Source: Kaistia algarum (lineage in GTDB: Bacteria > Pseudomonadota > Alphaproteobacteria > Rhizobiales > Kaistiaceae). Taken from it: 64,000 bases of DNA. The notes beneath the pieces were generated by a model. It made no database searches, was not told the origin of the DNA, and was given only the letters and a program-made list of their open reading frames with translations. Position numbers and translations under genes: made by a program. The stretch spans positions 1-64,000 of the forward strand of contig NZ_JAPKNJ010000003.1 in assembly GCF_026343945.1 (NCBI RefSeq), written 5' to 3'. Position 1 is the first letter of the stretch. The number at the start of each line of letters is the position of its first letter. Below are positions 10,750-20,526 of this stretch, piece by piece.

Positions 10750-11895
10750 ATGACGGACGCCGAGCGTCGCACGGCCGGCATGCGTTTGACGGACGACCAG
10801 CGCATCTCCTGGCTGCGGCTTATCCGCAGCGAGAATGTCGGCCCGGCCACGTTCCGCGAACTCGTCAACCATTTCGGTTCGGCCTCGGCCTCGCTCGCGG
10901 GTCTTCCGGATCTTGCCGGACGAAGCGGGAGGCGTATCCGCATCGCCGAGACCCGCGACGCAGAGCGCGAGCTCGCGGCGCTGGATTCGATAGGTGCGCG
11001 CCTCGTCGCGATCGGAGAGCCCGACTATCCGCCGTGGCTGCGCGAGATCGACGCCCCGCCGCCGCTTCTCTCCATCCGTGGCGGTGCCGAGGGGTTGATG
11101 CGGCGGCCAATGGTCGCAATTGTCGGTGCGCGCAACGCCTCCGTCGCCGGTCGCAAAATGGCGCAGATTCTGGCGCGCGATCTCGGCCGGGACCATTTCG
11201 TCGTTGCCTCGGGGCTGGCGCGCGGCATTGATGCCGCGGCGCATGAGGCGGCGCTTGATGGCGGAACGGTTGCCGTCTTTGCCGGCGGCCTCGATCGGCT
11301 CTATCCGCCGGAGAACGCCGATCTGGCAGAGCGAATCCTGGCCAAGGGTGGCGCGCATGTCTCGGAGATGCCGCATGGCTGGGAGCCGCGGGCGCGCGAC
11401 TTCCCGCGCCGCAACCGCCTTGTCTCCGGCATGTCGGCCGGCGTGGTTGTCGTCGAGGCGGCGGAGCGTTCCGGCTCGCTGATCACCGCGAGGCTGGCGG
11501 GGACCCAAGGACGCATCGTCTTCGCCGTCCCGGGGTCACCTCTCGATCCGCGCGCGACAGGTGCCAACCGCCTGATCAAGGAAGGGGCGCATCTCGTCAC
11601 GTCCGGCGAGGACGTGGCCGAATTGCTGGCGCCGATGCTCGGCCGCAGCTTCTCCCCGCCGCCCGACTGGTCCGAGCCGTCGCTGGAAGGCGAATTCGCC
11701 AGCCGGCAGCCTCCGGATGACAGCGACCGGGCGCTGCTGATCGAGGCGATGGGTCCGGTGCCGACCTTGATCGACGATCTGATCCGATTTACCGGCCTTT
11801 CGGCTTCGTCGGTGCAGGTTCTGCTGCTCGAACTCGACCTCGCCGGCCGCATTGAGCGTCATCCGGGGCAAAGGGTGGCTCTGATCGAGCCATAG
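10750..11895 (+). CDS. dprA: DNA-processing protein DprA
   Basis: A 381-residue DprA/Smf protein, which loads RecA on incoming single-stranded DNA during natural transformation. The N-terminal part is a helix-hairpin-helix-like section (LRSENVGPATFRELVNHFG with neighbours). The Rossmann-like core has ARNASVAGRK near residue 128, ASGLARGIDAAAHEAAL near 155, FPRRNRLVSGMSAGVVVVEA near 220 and the SGSLITARLA block. A winged-helix domain closes the protein (from about residue 320). It is in the usual alphaproteobacterial position next to plsY and topA. Whether this organism is naturally transformable cannot be told. Confidence 0.95.
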   Translation: MTDAERRTAGMRLTDDQRISWLRLIRSENVGPATFRELVNHFGSASASLAGLPDLAGRSGRRIRIAETRDAERELAALDSIGARLVAIGEPDYPPWLREIDAPPPLLSIRGGAEGLMRRPMVAIVGARNASVAGRKMAQILARDLGRDHFVVASGLARGIDAAAHEAALDGGTVAVFAGGLDRLYPPENADLAERILAKGGAHVSEMPHGWEPRARDFPRRNRLVSGMSAGVVVVEAAERSGSLITARLAGTQGRIVFAVPGSPLDPRATGANRLIKEGAHLVTSGEDVAELLAPMLGRSFSPPPDWSEPSLEGEFASRQPPDDSDRALLIEAMGPVPTLIDDLIRFTGLSASSVQVLLLELDLAGRIERHPGQRVALIEP

Positions 11896-11915
11896 CGCCA
11901 AAGGCCTGGGCTCGT

Positions 11916-12113
11916 TCAGCGATCCTGGCTCGCCGCGCTCTGGCGCGAGGCCTCCTCTTCGACCATGCCGAGTAGATAGGCGAGAAAGCCGAGATCGGCC
12001 TTGGCGGAGATCAATCGCAATTCGGAGGCCATGCGCCCGACATATTCAGCCGTCTGGCGCTGGTCGCTGCGCATGGTCGGCGTCTCCTGGCTTTTTTCCT
12101 TCGGCAGTCCCAT
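11916..12113 (-). CDS. Small conserved alphaproteobacterial protein, unknown function
   Basis: A 65-residue reading frame between dprA and topA on the opposite strand. The C-terminal two thirds (TAEYVGRMASELRLISAKAD and LGFLAYLLGMVEEEA) look like an amphipathic helical pair. I recall similar short proteins in other alphaproteobacteria, but no function is known to me. It is convergent with dprA (20 bp between stops). The pattern of mainly soluble helices suggests a small cytosolic protein. Confidence 0.6.
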   Translation of the reverse strand: MGLPKEKSQETPTMRSDQRQTAEYVGRMASELRLISAKADLGFLAYLLGMVEEEASRQSAASQDR

Positions 12114-12352
12114 ATCGAGCCTTCCTCAAGCTGACAGAACGAGGTTGCGAGCCTCTATAGGTTGCAAAACAACTATTCAGCAATCTTTGAGAGTGGGCAA
12201 TGGGTTTCTGCAGCTTCATTGACACGCCCTGTGCTTTCCGGGATTGTCCTGCCCGGTCGCGACCCTGCCGGCCGACCCGGCGCGATCCTTGATTTTCCGC
12301 CGGCTCGTCGTCGGGTTTGACCGACCGATCCGGCCTCTTGCAAATGGCACAC

Positions 12353-15028
12353 ATGAATCTCGTCATCGTCGAATCGCCTGCGAAGGCGAAAACGATCAAC
12401 AAATATCTCGGCCCGGCCTATCAGGTCGTGGCCTCCTATGGTCACGTCCGCGACCTGCCCTCCAAGGACGGCTCGGTGCTCCCGGACGAGGACTTCGCCA
12501 TGAGCTGGGAGGCTGACCCGAAGTCGGCCAAGCGCCTCTCCGAGATGGCAATCGCCGCCAAGGCTGCCGACCGCATCATTCTGGCAACCGACCCGGATCG
12601 CGAGGGCGAGGCCATCTCCTGGCACGTGCTGGAGGTGCTAAAGCAGAAGCGGGCGCTGAAGGACAAGCCGGTCGAGCGCGTGGTGTTCAACGCGATCACC
12701 AAGCAGGCCGTGCTCGAGGCGATGAAGAATCCGCGCCCGATCGACGAGGCGCTGGTCGATGCTTATCTGGCGCGCCGGGCGCTCGACTATCTGGTCGGCT
12801 TCACGCTGTCGCCGGTTCTGTGGCGCAAGCTGCCTGGCGCGCGCTCGGCAGGCCGCGTCCAGTCGGTGGCGCTTCGCCTCGTCTGCGACCGCGAGAGCGA
12901 GATCGAGACCTTCAAGCGCCGCGAATATTGGTCGCTGGTCGCGAGGCTCGCGACGCCGCGCGGCGATGAATTCGAGGCTCGGCTCGTCGGCGCCGACGGC
13001 AAGAAGATCGCCCGTCTCGATGTCGGCACGGCCGATGAGGCCGAGGCGTTCCGCAAGGCGCTCGATGCCGGCCGGTACAGCGTGGTCGACGTCGAATCGA
13101 AGCCAGCCAAGCGCCATCCCTTCGCCCCGTTCACGACCTCGACGCTGCAGCAGGAGGCGAGCCGAAAGCTCGGCTTCGCGCCGAACCGCACCATGCAGAT
13201 CGCCCAGCGCCTCTATGAAGGCGTCGATATCGGCGGCGAGACCGTCGGTCTCATCACCTATATGCGAACCGACGGCGTCGATATCGCACCGGAGGCGGTC
13301 GCCTCCATCCGCGGCGTGATCGGCGAGGATTTCTCGGCCCGCCACCTGCCCGGCGCGCCCCGCCGCTATCAGGTGAAGGCCAAGAACGCGCAGGAAGCGC
13401 ATGAGGCCATCCGCCCGACGGATCCGCGGCGTCGGCCGCGCGAGGTGGCGCGCATGCTGGATGCCGACCAGGCCAAGCTCTATGAGCTGATCTGGAAGCG
13501 CACCATTGCGAGCCAGATGGAATCGGCCGAGCTGCAGCGCACGAGTGTCGACATTCTTGCCGAGGCAGGCGGGCGAAAGCTCGACCTGCGCGCTTCCGGT
13601 CAGGTCGTCACCTTCGACGGTTTCCTCGCGCTTTATAATGAAGACAAGGACGAGGACGCCGACGACGAGGAGGGCCGTCTGCCGCGCATCGACAAGGGCG
13701 ATGCGCTGGAGAAGCGGGCCATCCAGGCGACGCAGCATTTCACCGAGCCGCCGCCGCGCTACAGCGAGGCGACGCTGGTGAAGCGGATGGAGGAGCTCGG
13801 CATCGGCCGGCCCTCTACCTATGCGGCGACGCTGACCGTTCTGCGCGACCGCGAATATGTCCGCATCGAGAAAAAGCGCCTCGTGCCGGAGGACAAGGGC
13901 CGCCTGGTCACGGCGTTCCTGCAGAGCTTTTTCTCGCGCTATGTCGAATATGATTTCACCGCCGACCTGGAAGAGAAGCTCGACCAGATCTCGGCCGGCG
14001 AAATCTCGTGGAAGGATGTTCTGCGCGAGTTCTGGAAGCAGTTCTCGTTCGATGTCGGCGAGACGAAGGAATTGCGCGTCACGCAGGTCCTCGACGCGCT
14101 CAACGATCTGCTCGGACCGCACGTTTTCCCGGAGCGGGCCGATGGCGGCGATCCGCGCGCCTGCCCGACCTGCGGCACAGGCAAGCTGTCTTTGAAGCTC
14201 GGCAAATTCGGCGCCTTCATCGGTTGCTCGAATTATCCCGAGTGCCGCTATACGCGTCAGCTCGCCGTGACCGGCGAAGAAGCATCGCCCGGCGAGGCGG
14301 GGGAAGGTGGTTCCGTCCTCGGCGCCGATGGCATCAAGGTGCTCGGCAAGGATCCCGAGACGGGCCTCGACGTGACGCTGCGTTCGGGCCGCTTCGGCAA
14401 TTATGTCCAGCTCGGCGAAGCCGAAGGCAAGGAAAAGCCGAAACGCGCCAGCCTGCCCAAGGGCTGGGAGGCGGCGAGCCTAGATCTCGACAAGGCGCTG
14501 GCGCTGCTGTCGCTGCCGCGCGAGGTCGGGCTGCATCCCGAGGATGGCAAGCCGATCCAGGCCGGCATCGGACGCTACGGTCCGTTCGTGCTGCATGACG
14601 GCAAATACGCCAATCTCGATAGCGTCGATGAAGTGTTCATCGTCGGGCTCAACCGAGCCGTCGCGGCGATCGCCGAGAAGCAGGCTAAGGGTCCACGCGC
14701 CGGCCGCGGTGGCGCCGAGCCCTTGAAGAACCTCGGTGACCACCCGACATTGACAGGAGCGATCACGCTGCATTCGGGCAAATATGGCCCCTATGTGAAG
14801 CATGGTGCAGTCAATGCGACCCTGCCGAAGTCGCTTTCGCCCGAGACGATCGGCCTCGACGCCGCCGTCGCCCTGATTGCCGAAAAGGCTGCCAAGGCAC
14901 CGGCCGGCAAGACGCGGACGACCACCGCCCGCTCCAAGGCGCCGGCCGCCGCCAAGACGAAGAAGGCTGCCGCCCCGAAGAAGACGGCCCAGCCAAAGAA
15001 GACGGCTCGAAAGGCCGTGGCGGAATAG
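12353..15028 (+). CDS. topA: DNA topoisomerase I
   Basis: An 891-residue type IA topoisomerase that relaxes negative supercoils. The Toprim domain opens with MNLVIVESPAKAKTI and contains DPDREGEA near residue 80. The active-site tyrosine is in LITYMRTDGV near residue 300. A zinc finger, CPTCGTGKLSLKLGKFGAFI plus GCSNYPECRY, lies near residue 605. Several glycine-rich repeats of the GRYGPFVLHDGKYANL type follow, and a Lys/Ala/Pro-rich tail of about 40 residues ends the protein, as in other alphaproteobacterial TopA. The start at 12353 is chosen because family homology begins exactly there; an ATG three codons upstream and a TTG at 12317 are alternatives. Confidence 0.96.
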   Translation: MNLVIVESPAKAKTINKYLGPAYQVVASYGHVRDLPSKDGSVLPDEDFAMSWEADPKSAKRLSEMAIAAKAADRIILATDPDREGEAISWHVLEVLKQKRALKDKPVERVVFNAITKQAVLEAMKNPRPIDEALVDAYLARRALDYLVGFTLSPVLWRKLPGARSAGRVQSVALRLVCDRESEIETFKRREYWSLVARLATPRGDEFEARLVGADGKKIARLDVGTADEAEAFRKALDAGRYSVVDVESKPAKRHPFAPFTTSTLQQEASRKLGFAPNRTMQIAQRLYEGVDIGGETVGLITYMRTDGVDIAPEAVASIRGVIGEDFSARHLPGAPRRYQVKAKNAQEAHEAIRPTDPRRRPREVARMLDADQAKLYELIWKRTIASQMESAELQRTSVDILAEAGGRKLDLRASGQVVTFDGFLALYNEDKDEDADDEEGRLPRIDKGDALEKRAIQATQHFTEPPPRYSEATLVKRMEELGIGRPSTYAATLTVLRDREYVRIEKKRLVPEDKGRLVTAFLQSFFSRYVEYDFTADLEEKLDQISAGEISWKDVLREFWKQFSFDVGETKELRVTQVLDALNDLLGPHVFPERADGGDPRACPTCGTGKLSLKLGKFGAFIGCSNYPECRYTRQLAVTGEEASPGEAGEGGSVLGADGIKVLGKDPETGLDVTLRSGRFGNYVQLGEAEGKEKPKRASLPKGWEAASLDLDKALALLSLPREVGLHPEDGKPIQAGIGRYGPFVLHDGKYANLDSVDEVFIVGLNRAVAAIAEKQAKGPRAGRGGAEPLKNLGDHPTLTGAITLHSGKYGPYVKHGAVNATLPKSLSPETIGLDAAVALIAEKAAKAPAGKTRTTTARSKAPAAAKTKKAAAPKKTAQPKKTARKAVAE

Positions 15029-15058
15029 ACCGCTTCCGGCAGTCTTCGACCCTGAAGC

Positions 15059-15087
15059 TTCGCCCGCGCGGTATGCCGCCGGGCGAA
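15059..15087 (+). terminator. Hairpin after topA
   Basis: TTCGCCCG (15059-15066) pairs with CGGGCGAA (15080-15087), and inside it GCGG (15068-15071) pairs with CCGC (15076-15079) around the loop TATG. The structure begins 30 bp after the topA stop. There is no T-run, so it may be a weak terminator or an mRNA-end stabiliser. Confidence 0.5.
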
Positions 15088-15181
15088 ACGATCATTCGCA
15101 TAAATCGCCCGGACGGCGTAACTTCCGAGGGCGGCGAACGGTCCCCGTTCAATCCCCCCATAAACCATTGGAATTCACTAC

Positions 15182-17545
15182 TTGGCCAAGACGCCAGAAA
15201 CACAAGATAAAACACGGCGCGTACGAACCGCCGGCGCGAGGAACGCGACCGGTTCGAAGCCCAAAACCCAGCCGATCGAACGCAAGGCTGACGAGCTTCC
15301 CTCTCGTGAGGCGTTGCTCGCTTTCATCGCCGAACATCCCGGGCAGGCCGGAAAGCGCGAAATCGCACGCAATTTTGGCATTGCGGGCGGTGCCCGCATT
15401 GCGCTGAAGCGGGTTTTGAAGGAACTCGGCGAGGAGGGGCTGGTCCAGAAGGATCGCCGCCGCCTCGTGCGGGCCGGCGATCTGCCGACCGTCAGCGTGC
15501 TCGTCATTCTGGAGCGCGACAAGGATGGCGATTTCATCGCCCAACCGGTGAGCTGGGATGACAAACATTCCGGGCCGCCGCGCATCCTGATCGAAACGCA
15601 TCGCGGCCGCCCACTAACGCCCGCCCCCGGAATCGGAGACCGCGTGCTGGCCAAGGTCCAGCCGGCCGCGAAGGACGAGACCGAGGTCGCCTACACGGCG
15701 CGCGTCGTGAAAGTCATCGAGAAGCGCCCTGCCTCCATCCTCGGCGTCGTTCGCACCGCCTCGGACGGCGTGCTGCGCATTGAGCCGGTCGACCGCAAGC
15801 AGAAAGAGTTCATCGTAGATCCCGAGGATCTGAACGGTGCCAAGAACGGCGACCTGGTTGCCGTCGAGGTGAAGCATGTCGGACGGTTCGGGCTTGCCCG
15901 CGTCCGTGTGGCGGAAGTCGTCGGCGAGGTCCATAGCGAGAAGGCGGTCAGCCTGATCGCCATTCACCACCACGACATTCCGCACGTCTTTCCGCCGGCG
16001 GTGCTGGAGGCGGCGGACAAGGCCAAGGCCGCACCGCTGTCCGGCCGCGAGGATTGGCGCGCGGTTCCGCTCGTCACGATCGATCCGGCCGACGCCAAGG
16101 ACCATGACGACGCGGTCTATGCGGAAGCCGACACCGATCCGGAAAATCCGGGCGGCTTCCTCGTCACCGTCGCGATCGCCGATGTCGCCTGGTATGTGCG
16201 GCCCAATTCGCCGCTCGACCGCGAAGCGCTGAAGCGCGGCAATTCGGTCTATTTCCCCGACCGTGTCGTCCCGATGCTCCCCGAGCGAATCTCGAATGAT
16301 CTCTGCTCGCTGCGCGAAGGCGAGGACCGGCCGGCGATCGCCGTGAAGATGCAGTTCACGGCCGAGGGTAAGAAGCAGTTCCACTGGTTCCATCGCATCA
16401 TGATGCGGTCGGCGGCGAAGCTCTCCTATCCGCAGGCGCAGGCGGCCATTGATGGCCGTCCGGACGAGAAGTCCGGGCCTTTGCTGGAGCCGATCCTGAA
16501 GCCGCTCTGGGCGGCCTACGAAGTCATGCGGCGCGGCCGCGATAGCCGCGAGCCGCTGGAACTCGACCTGCCGGAACGCAAGGTGATCGTTGGCGCGGAC
16601 GGCGCGATCGAGCGGATCGTGATTCCGGAGCGGCTCGATGCGCATCGCCTGATCGAAGAGTTCATGATCCAGGCCAATGTCGCCGCGGCGGAGACGCTGG
16701 AGCGGCGGAAGTCGCCGCTCGTCTACCGCGTCCACGATGCGCCCTCGCTCGCCAAGCTCGAAGCGCTGCGAGAATTCCTCGCATCAATCGAGATGAACCT
16801 GCCACGCAGCGGCAATCTCCGGCCGAGCCATTTCAATCTAATTCTCGGCCGCGTGAAGGACAGCGAGCATGCCGCGCTCGTGAACGAGGTCGTGCTGCGT
16901 TCGCAGAGCCAGGCTGTCTATAGCCCCGAGAACATCGGTCATTTCGGCCTGAACCTGCGCCGCTATGCTCATTTCACCTCGCCGATCCGCCGTTATGCCG
17001 ATCTGATCGTGCATCGCGCGCTGATCCGCTCGCTCGATCTGGGCGAGGGTGGGCTTCCCGATGGGATGGAGCGGGAGCTTGAGGCGATCGCGCAGGAGAT
17101 TTCCGGCGCCGAGCGTCGGGCGATGGCGGCCGAGCGCGATACGATCGACCGCCTCGTGGCGCATTGGCTGGCCGATCGGATCGGCGCCAATTTCCAGGGC
17201 CGGATCGCCGGCGTGACGCGCTCCGGGCTGTTCGTGAAGCTCGCCGAGACCGGCGCCGACGGCTTCGTGCCGATCGGGACGCTGGGCGCCGATTTCTATC
17301 AGTTCGACGAGGCGCGCCATGCGGTGATCGGGACCCGCACCGGCGAGATGTACCGCCTTGGCGACATGGTCGAAGTCAAGCTGGTCGAAGTCGCGCCGAT
17401 CGCCGGCGCGCTCCGGTTCGAGATCGTCAGCGAAGGCAAACGCCTGCCGAAGGGTCAGCGAAAAGTCACGGAACGCGGTTTCAGGTCGTCCTCGGGCGGT
17501 CCGGCACGGCCTGCCAAGGGTCGTCCGGGTCCGAAGCGGCGATGA
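15182..17545 (+). CDS. rnr: Ribonuclease R
   Basis: A 787-residue 3'-to-5' exoribonuclease of the RNB family, active on structured RNA. The N-terminus has a winged-helix section, followed by cold-shock OB folds. The catalytic acidic cluster is IDPADAKDHDDAVY near residue 300. The region LNLRRYAHFTSPIRRYADL near residue 590 binds RNA near the exit. An S1 domain (GRIAGVTRSGLFVKLAETGA) and a basic tail end the protein. The start is TTG at 15182 (MAKTPETQDK); no in-frame ATG is better placed. A strong terminator follows at 17561. Confidence 0.95.
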   Translation: MAKTPETQDKTRRVRTAGARNATGSKPKTQPIERKADELPSREALLAFIAEHPGQAGKREIARNFGIAGGARIALKRVLKELGEEGLVQKDRRRLVRAGDLPTVSVLVILERDKDGDFIAQPVSWDDKHSGPPRILIETHRGRPLTPAPGIGDRVLAKVQPAAKDETEVAYTARVVKVIEKRPASILGVVRTASDGVLRIEPVDRKQKEFIVDPEDLNGAKNGDLVAVEVKHVGRFGLARVRVAEVVGEVHSEKAVSLIAIHHHDIPHVFPPAVLEAADKAKAAPLSGREDWRAVPLVTIDPADAKDHDDAVYAEADTDPENPGGFLVTVAIADVAWYVRPNSPLDREALKRGNSVYFPDRVVPMLPERISNDLCSLREGEDRPAIAVKMQFTAEGKKQFHWFHRIMMRSAAKLSYPQAQAAIDGRPDEKSGPLLEPILKPLWAAYEVMRRGRDSREPLELDLPERKVIVGADGAIERIVIPERLDAHRLIEEFMIQANVAAAETLERRKSPLVYRVHDAPSLAKLEALREFLASIEMNLPRSGNLRPSHFNLILGRVKDSEHAALVNEVVLRSQSQAVYSPENIGHFGLNLRRYAHFTSPIRRYADLIVHRALIRSLDLGEGGLPDGMERELEAIAQEISGAERRAMAAERDTIDRLVAHWLADRIGANFQGRIAGVTRSGLFVKLAETGADGFVPIGTLGADFYQFDEARHAVIGTRTGEMYRLGDMVEVKLVEVAPIAGALRFEIVSEGKRLPKGQRKVTERGFRSSSGGPARPAKGRPGPKRR

Positions 17546-17560
17546 ACGTTGCGCTTTCGA

Positions 17561-17588
17561 GGCGCGAGGGCAGACTCTCGCGCCTTTT
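17561..17588 (+). terminator. Rho-independent terminator of rnr
   Basis: GGCGCGAG (17561-17568) and CTCGCGCC (17577-17584) form a perfect 8-bp stem with an 8-nt loop, directly followed by TTTT. It starts 16 bp after the rnr stop codon. Confidence 0.88.
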
Positions 17589-17647
17589 CCACATATTAAC
17601 CTAGTAGCGGCAGTATCGCGCCGACATCGGACGGGGCAGGGAGTGGC

Positions 17648-19291
17648 ATGGTTTCGCCGGACTTCGAGACGCATGAGGTCAGCAACCAGGTCTCCGTGCG
17701 ATCGGGGGTCAATCTCTATTCTTCCGATCCGGTCCTGGCGGCCCTGATCGAGGGCCTGCCGCAGCCTGTCCTCGACACGCTGTCGACCCACGGCGCGCAG
17801 TGGGGGTCGGCCGAAATGGCGGATCTGGCCCGGCTGGCCAACACCGTGACGCCGATCCTGAAGACGCATGATTCGGTCGGCCGCCGCATCGATCTCGTCG
17901 AATATCACCCTGCCTATCACGCGCTGATGCGCCGTAGCGTTGCGTCTGGCATCCATGCTTCAATCTGGGATGCGAGCGGACCGGAGGCTAGCGTGCGCGC
18001 CATGGCACGCGGCGCGCGGATCTACATGTCGGCGCAGGTCGAGGTTGGCCATCTCGGCGTCATGTCGCTGACCAGCGGCGGTATCGCGGCGCTCGCCCAT
18101 GCCCCGGCGCTGGCGCAGGGATGGCTCACGCCGCTCCGCTCGCGCCGCTATGATTCGCGCGTTCTCCCGGTCGAGCAGAAGAGCGGGGCGCTCCTCGCTT
18201 TCGCGACAACCGAGAAGCAGAGCGGCTCGGATCTGCGCGCCGGCTCGACGCGGGCGGATGCCAGCAGCGATGGCACCTATCGCCTCATCGGCCATAAATG
18301 GTTCGTCACGGCGCCGATGAGCGACGCCATGCTGGTGCTCGCGCAGACGCTGGAAGGCCTGTCGCTGTTCCTCGTCCCGCGCTACCTGCCGGACGGCAAG
18401 CGCAATCCCATGCGCATGATGCGCATCAAGGACAAGCTCGGCACGCGGTCGACCGCCAGCGCCGAGATCGAGCTGCCCGGCACGGCCGGCTTCCTCGTCG
18501 GCGAGGCGGGACGCGGCGTGTCAACGATTGCCGAAACCGTGACGCTGCTTCGCCTGGATCAGGGTCTGGTAGCGGCGGGCCTCCTGCGCGCCGCACTTGC
18601 CGACGCCGTTCATGCCGTTCGCCATCGCCGTGCCTTCGGGGCACCGCTCATCGACCAGCCGCTGATGACGCGCGTGCTCGCCGACATGGCGCTTGACGTC
18701 ACCGCCGCCGCGGCGTTGGTCTTCCGCCTTGCCGAGGCGATCGACCGCTCGCACGACAATCCGGCAGAAGCCGCCTTCGCGCGGCTGATGACGCCGGTCG
18801 TTAAATATTGGATCACCAAGATCGCCCCGGCTTTGGTCGCCGAGGCGATCGAATGCGCCGGCGGCAATGCCTATGTCGAAGAGGGGCCGATGGCACGGCT
18901 CTATCGCGACGCGCTGTCGCTTTCCCTGATCGACGGTCCCGGCAACGTCCTCTGCCTTGATGTGATGCGCGTGATGCGGCGCTCCTCAGAGCCGCTCGAG
19001 GCGGCGCTGCGCGTGATCGAGGATGGTCTCGGACCGGCGGCGCGCTCGACGCTCAACGTGCTTCGGGCCGCGACAGCCGTCGCCCTGGCCGATGAGGGCT
19101 CGGCACGCATCCTGACCGAGCAACTTGCGATGACCGTTGCCGCCGCGACCTTGCGCCGCCGCTTCCCGGCCGTCATCGCCGATGCCTATCTCGAATCGCG
19201 CCTCGGCAAGCCGTGGCGGTCGACCTACGGCATGCTGGATGCTCGCTTCGATGCGCGCGCCTTCCTGGATTATGTCTGCCCGAGGGGCTGA
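17648..19291 (+). CDS. aidB: AidB-like acyl-CoA dehydrogenase family flavoprotein
   Basis: A 547-residue member of the acyl-CoA dehydrogenase superfamily, close in length to E. coli AidB (541), a DNA-alkylation-response flavoprotein. The N-terminus ([20 protein letters not shown]) matches the AidB start pattern. FAD-binding and core blocks are [19 protein letters not shown] near residue 185, and [20 protein letters not shown] near 405. The conserved (W/Y)EG(S/T)-type glutamate of the family is replaced: the segment reads [15 protein letters not shown], so Asp429 stands at that site. Dehydrogenase activity is therefore doubtful. Its 3' end overlaps the convergent ruvX by 22 bp. Confidence 0.85.
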   Translation: MVSPDFETHEVSNQVSVRSGVNLYSSDPVLAALIEGLPQPVLDTLSTHGAQWGSAEMADLARLANTVTPILKTHDSVGRRIDLVEYHPAYHALMRRSVASGIHASIWDASGPEASVRAMARGARIYMSAQVEVGHLGVMSLTSGGIAALAHAPALAQGWLTPLRSRRYDSRVLPVEQKSGALLAFATTEKQSGSDLRAGSTRADASSDGTYRLIGHKWFVTAPMSDAMLVLAQTLEGLSLFLVPRYLPDGKRNPMRMMRIKDKLGTRSTASAEIELPGTAGFLVGEAGRGVSTIAETVTLLRLDQGLVAAGLLRAALADAVHAVRHRRAFGAPLIDQPLMTRVLADMALDVTAAAALVFRLAEAIDRSHDNPAEAAFARLMTPVVKYWITKIAPALVAEAIECAGGNAYVEEGPMARLYRDALSLSLIDGPGNVLCLDVMRVMRRSSEPLEAALRVIEDGLGPAARSTLNVLRAATAVALADEGSARILTEQLAMTVAAATLRRRFPAVIADAYLESRLGKPWRSTYGMLDARFDARAFLDYVCPRG

Positions 19292-19785
19292 TCTGCATCG
19301 TCCCGGCGATCGCGGGCAAGCTTCTGCAGGCGGTCCAACGCGCCCTGCAGGATGAAGGCGGCGGCCATCTTGTCGACCAGTTCGGCCCGGCGCTTGCGAC
19401 TGGTATCCGCTTCCAGAAGTGTCCGCGTCACCGCGACAGTCGACAAGCGTTCGTCCCAGAAGGCAATCGGCAGTTCCAGCTTCGGGAGCAGGCTGCGGAC
19501 GAAGGCGCGCGTCGCCTGGGCGCGTGGGCCTTCCGAACCATCCATGTTGAGCGGCATGCCGACGACGAGGGCCGCCGCCTGCCGCTCGGCGAGCAGTGCG
19601 ATCAGCGTCTCGGCATCCTGGGTAAACTTCTTCCGCTCGATCAGTTTGAGCGGCGACGCCATGCGCCGGCCGAGATCGGAAATCGCGACGCCAATTGTCT
19701 TGGTACCTAGGTCGATGCCACCGATCGTCGCCGTGCCGGGGAGGATGGTGGCGAGGTCGGTAAGCTCAATCAGTTGTCCTGCCAT
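19270..19785 (-). CDS. ruvX: Putative pre-16S rRNA nuclease / Holliday junction resolvase-like RuvX (YqgF)
   Basis: A 171-residue RNase H-like fold protein of the YqgF family, thought to process the 5' end of 16S rRNA and once called a Holliday-junction resolvase. It has [16 protein letters not shown] near residue 22 with the first catalytic Asp, [13 protein letters not shown] near 95, and [15 protein letters not shown] near 129 with further acidic residues; [14 protein letters not shown] ends the core. The tail overlaps the aidB-like gene by 22 bp. The YqaA-type membrane protein gene lies immediately upstream. Confidence 0.93.
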   Translation of the reverse strand: MAGQLIELTDLATILPGTATIGGIDLGTKTIGVAISDLGRRMASPLKLIERKKFTQDAETLIALLAERQAAALVVGMPLNMDGSEGPRAQATRAFVRSLLPKLELPIAFWDERLSTVAVTRTLLEADTSRKRRAELVDKMAAAFILQGALDRLQKLARDRRDDADQPLGQT

Positions 19786-19788
19786 GGG

Positions 19789-20409
19789 TCAGATATAGAC
19801 GATCAGGACGAAGCCCAGGACGACGAGGATGGTTCCGGCGATCATTACCTTGGAAAAATGCTCGTCGATGATGGTGCGTGCCTGCGGGCCGAACCGGTAG
19901 AACAGCCAGGCGACGAGGAAGAACCGCAGCCCGCGTGTCGCGAGCGCGGCGACGACGAAGGTCAGGAGGTTGAGGTGCACGACGCCTGAAGCGATCGTCA
20001 CCAGCTTGAACGGGATCGGCGTCAGACCCTTGGCGACAATGATCCAACCGCCCCATTCGTCGAATTTGAGCTGAAAGTTATGGAACGCGTCCTGCAGATG
20101 ATAGAAATCGACGAGTGGCTGGCCGATCGCCTCATAGAGGCCGGCACCGATGGCATAGCCGGCGAGGCCACCGACCACCGAGGCGATCGTGCAGACCGCG
20201 GCTGCGATCCAGACGCGATCGCGCCGCGCCAGGACGATGGCAGCAAGGATCGGGTCTGGCGGAATCGGGAAGAACGAGGCCTCGGCGAAGGAGACGGCAG
20301 CCAGAAGCCACAGCGCATGCGGGCCGGCAGAAAGCGCCATGATCTTGTCGAACAGGCGCTTCAGCGGCCCGCGGGGTTCCTGTATGGGGGTCGCTTCCAA
20401 GTCCGTCAC
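19789..20409 (-). CDS. YqaA/DedA-like membrane protein
   Basis: A 206-residue membrane protein of the SNARE-associated/DedA-related YqaA group. Characteristic parts are SFAEASFFPIPPDPILAAIV near the N-terminus and WIIVAKGLTPIPFKLVTIAS in the middle, with about four to five transmembrane segments. These proteins are linked to membrane lipid transport. The GTG at 20409 is preceded by GAGG with good spacing; an ATG at 20448 would add 13 residues and cannot be excluded. It ends 3 bp before ruvX starts, so the two are probably co-transcribed. Confidence 0.82.
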   Translation of the reverse strand: MTDLEATPIQEPRGPLKRLFDKIMALSAGPHALWLLAAVSFAEASFFPIPPDPILAAIVLARRDRVWIAAAVCTIASVVGGLAGYAIGAGLYEAIGQPLVDFYHLQDAFHNFQLKFDEWGGWIIVAKGLTPIPFKLVTIASGVVHLNLLTFVVAALATRGLRFFLVAWLFYRFGPQARTIIDEHFSKVMIAGTILVVLGFVLIVYI

Positions 20410-20526
20410 GCGCGCACCTCGTTTCTGTCCGTGGACCTTATCGGCCATCGCGCGCCCGTCGGCAACCGGCGGCCGGGGTCCGCTCGTCGAACCCTCTAGG
20501 CCGCAGTGGGGCTCGTTGCGGGTCCT

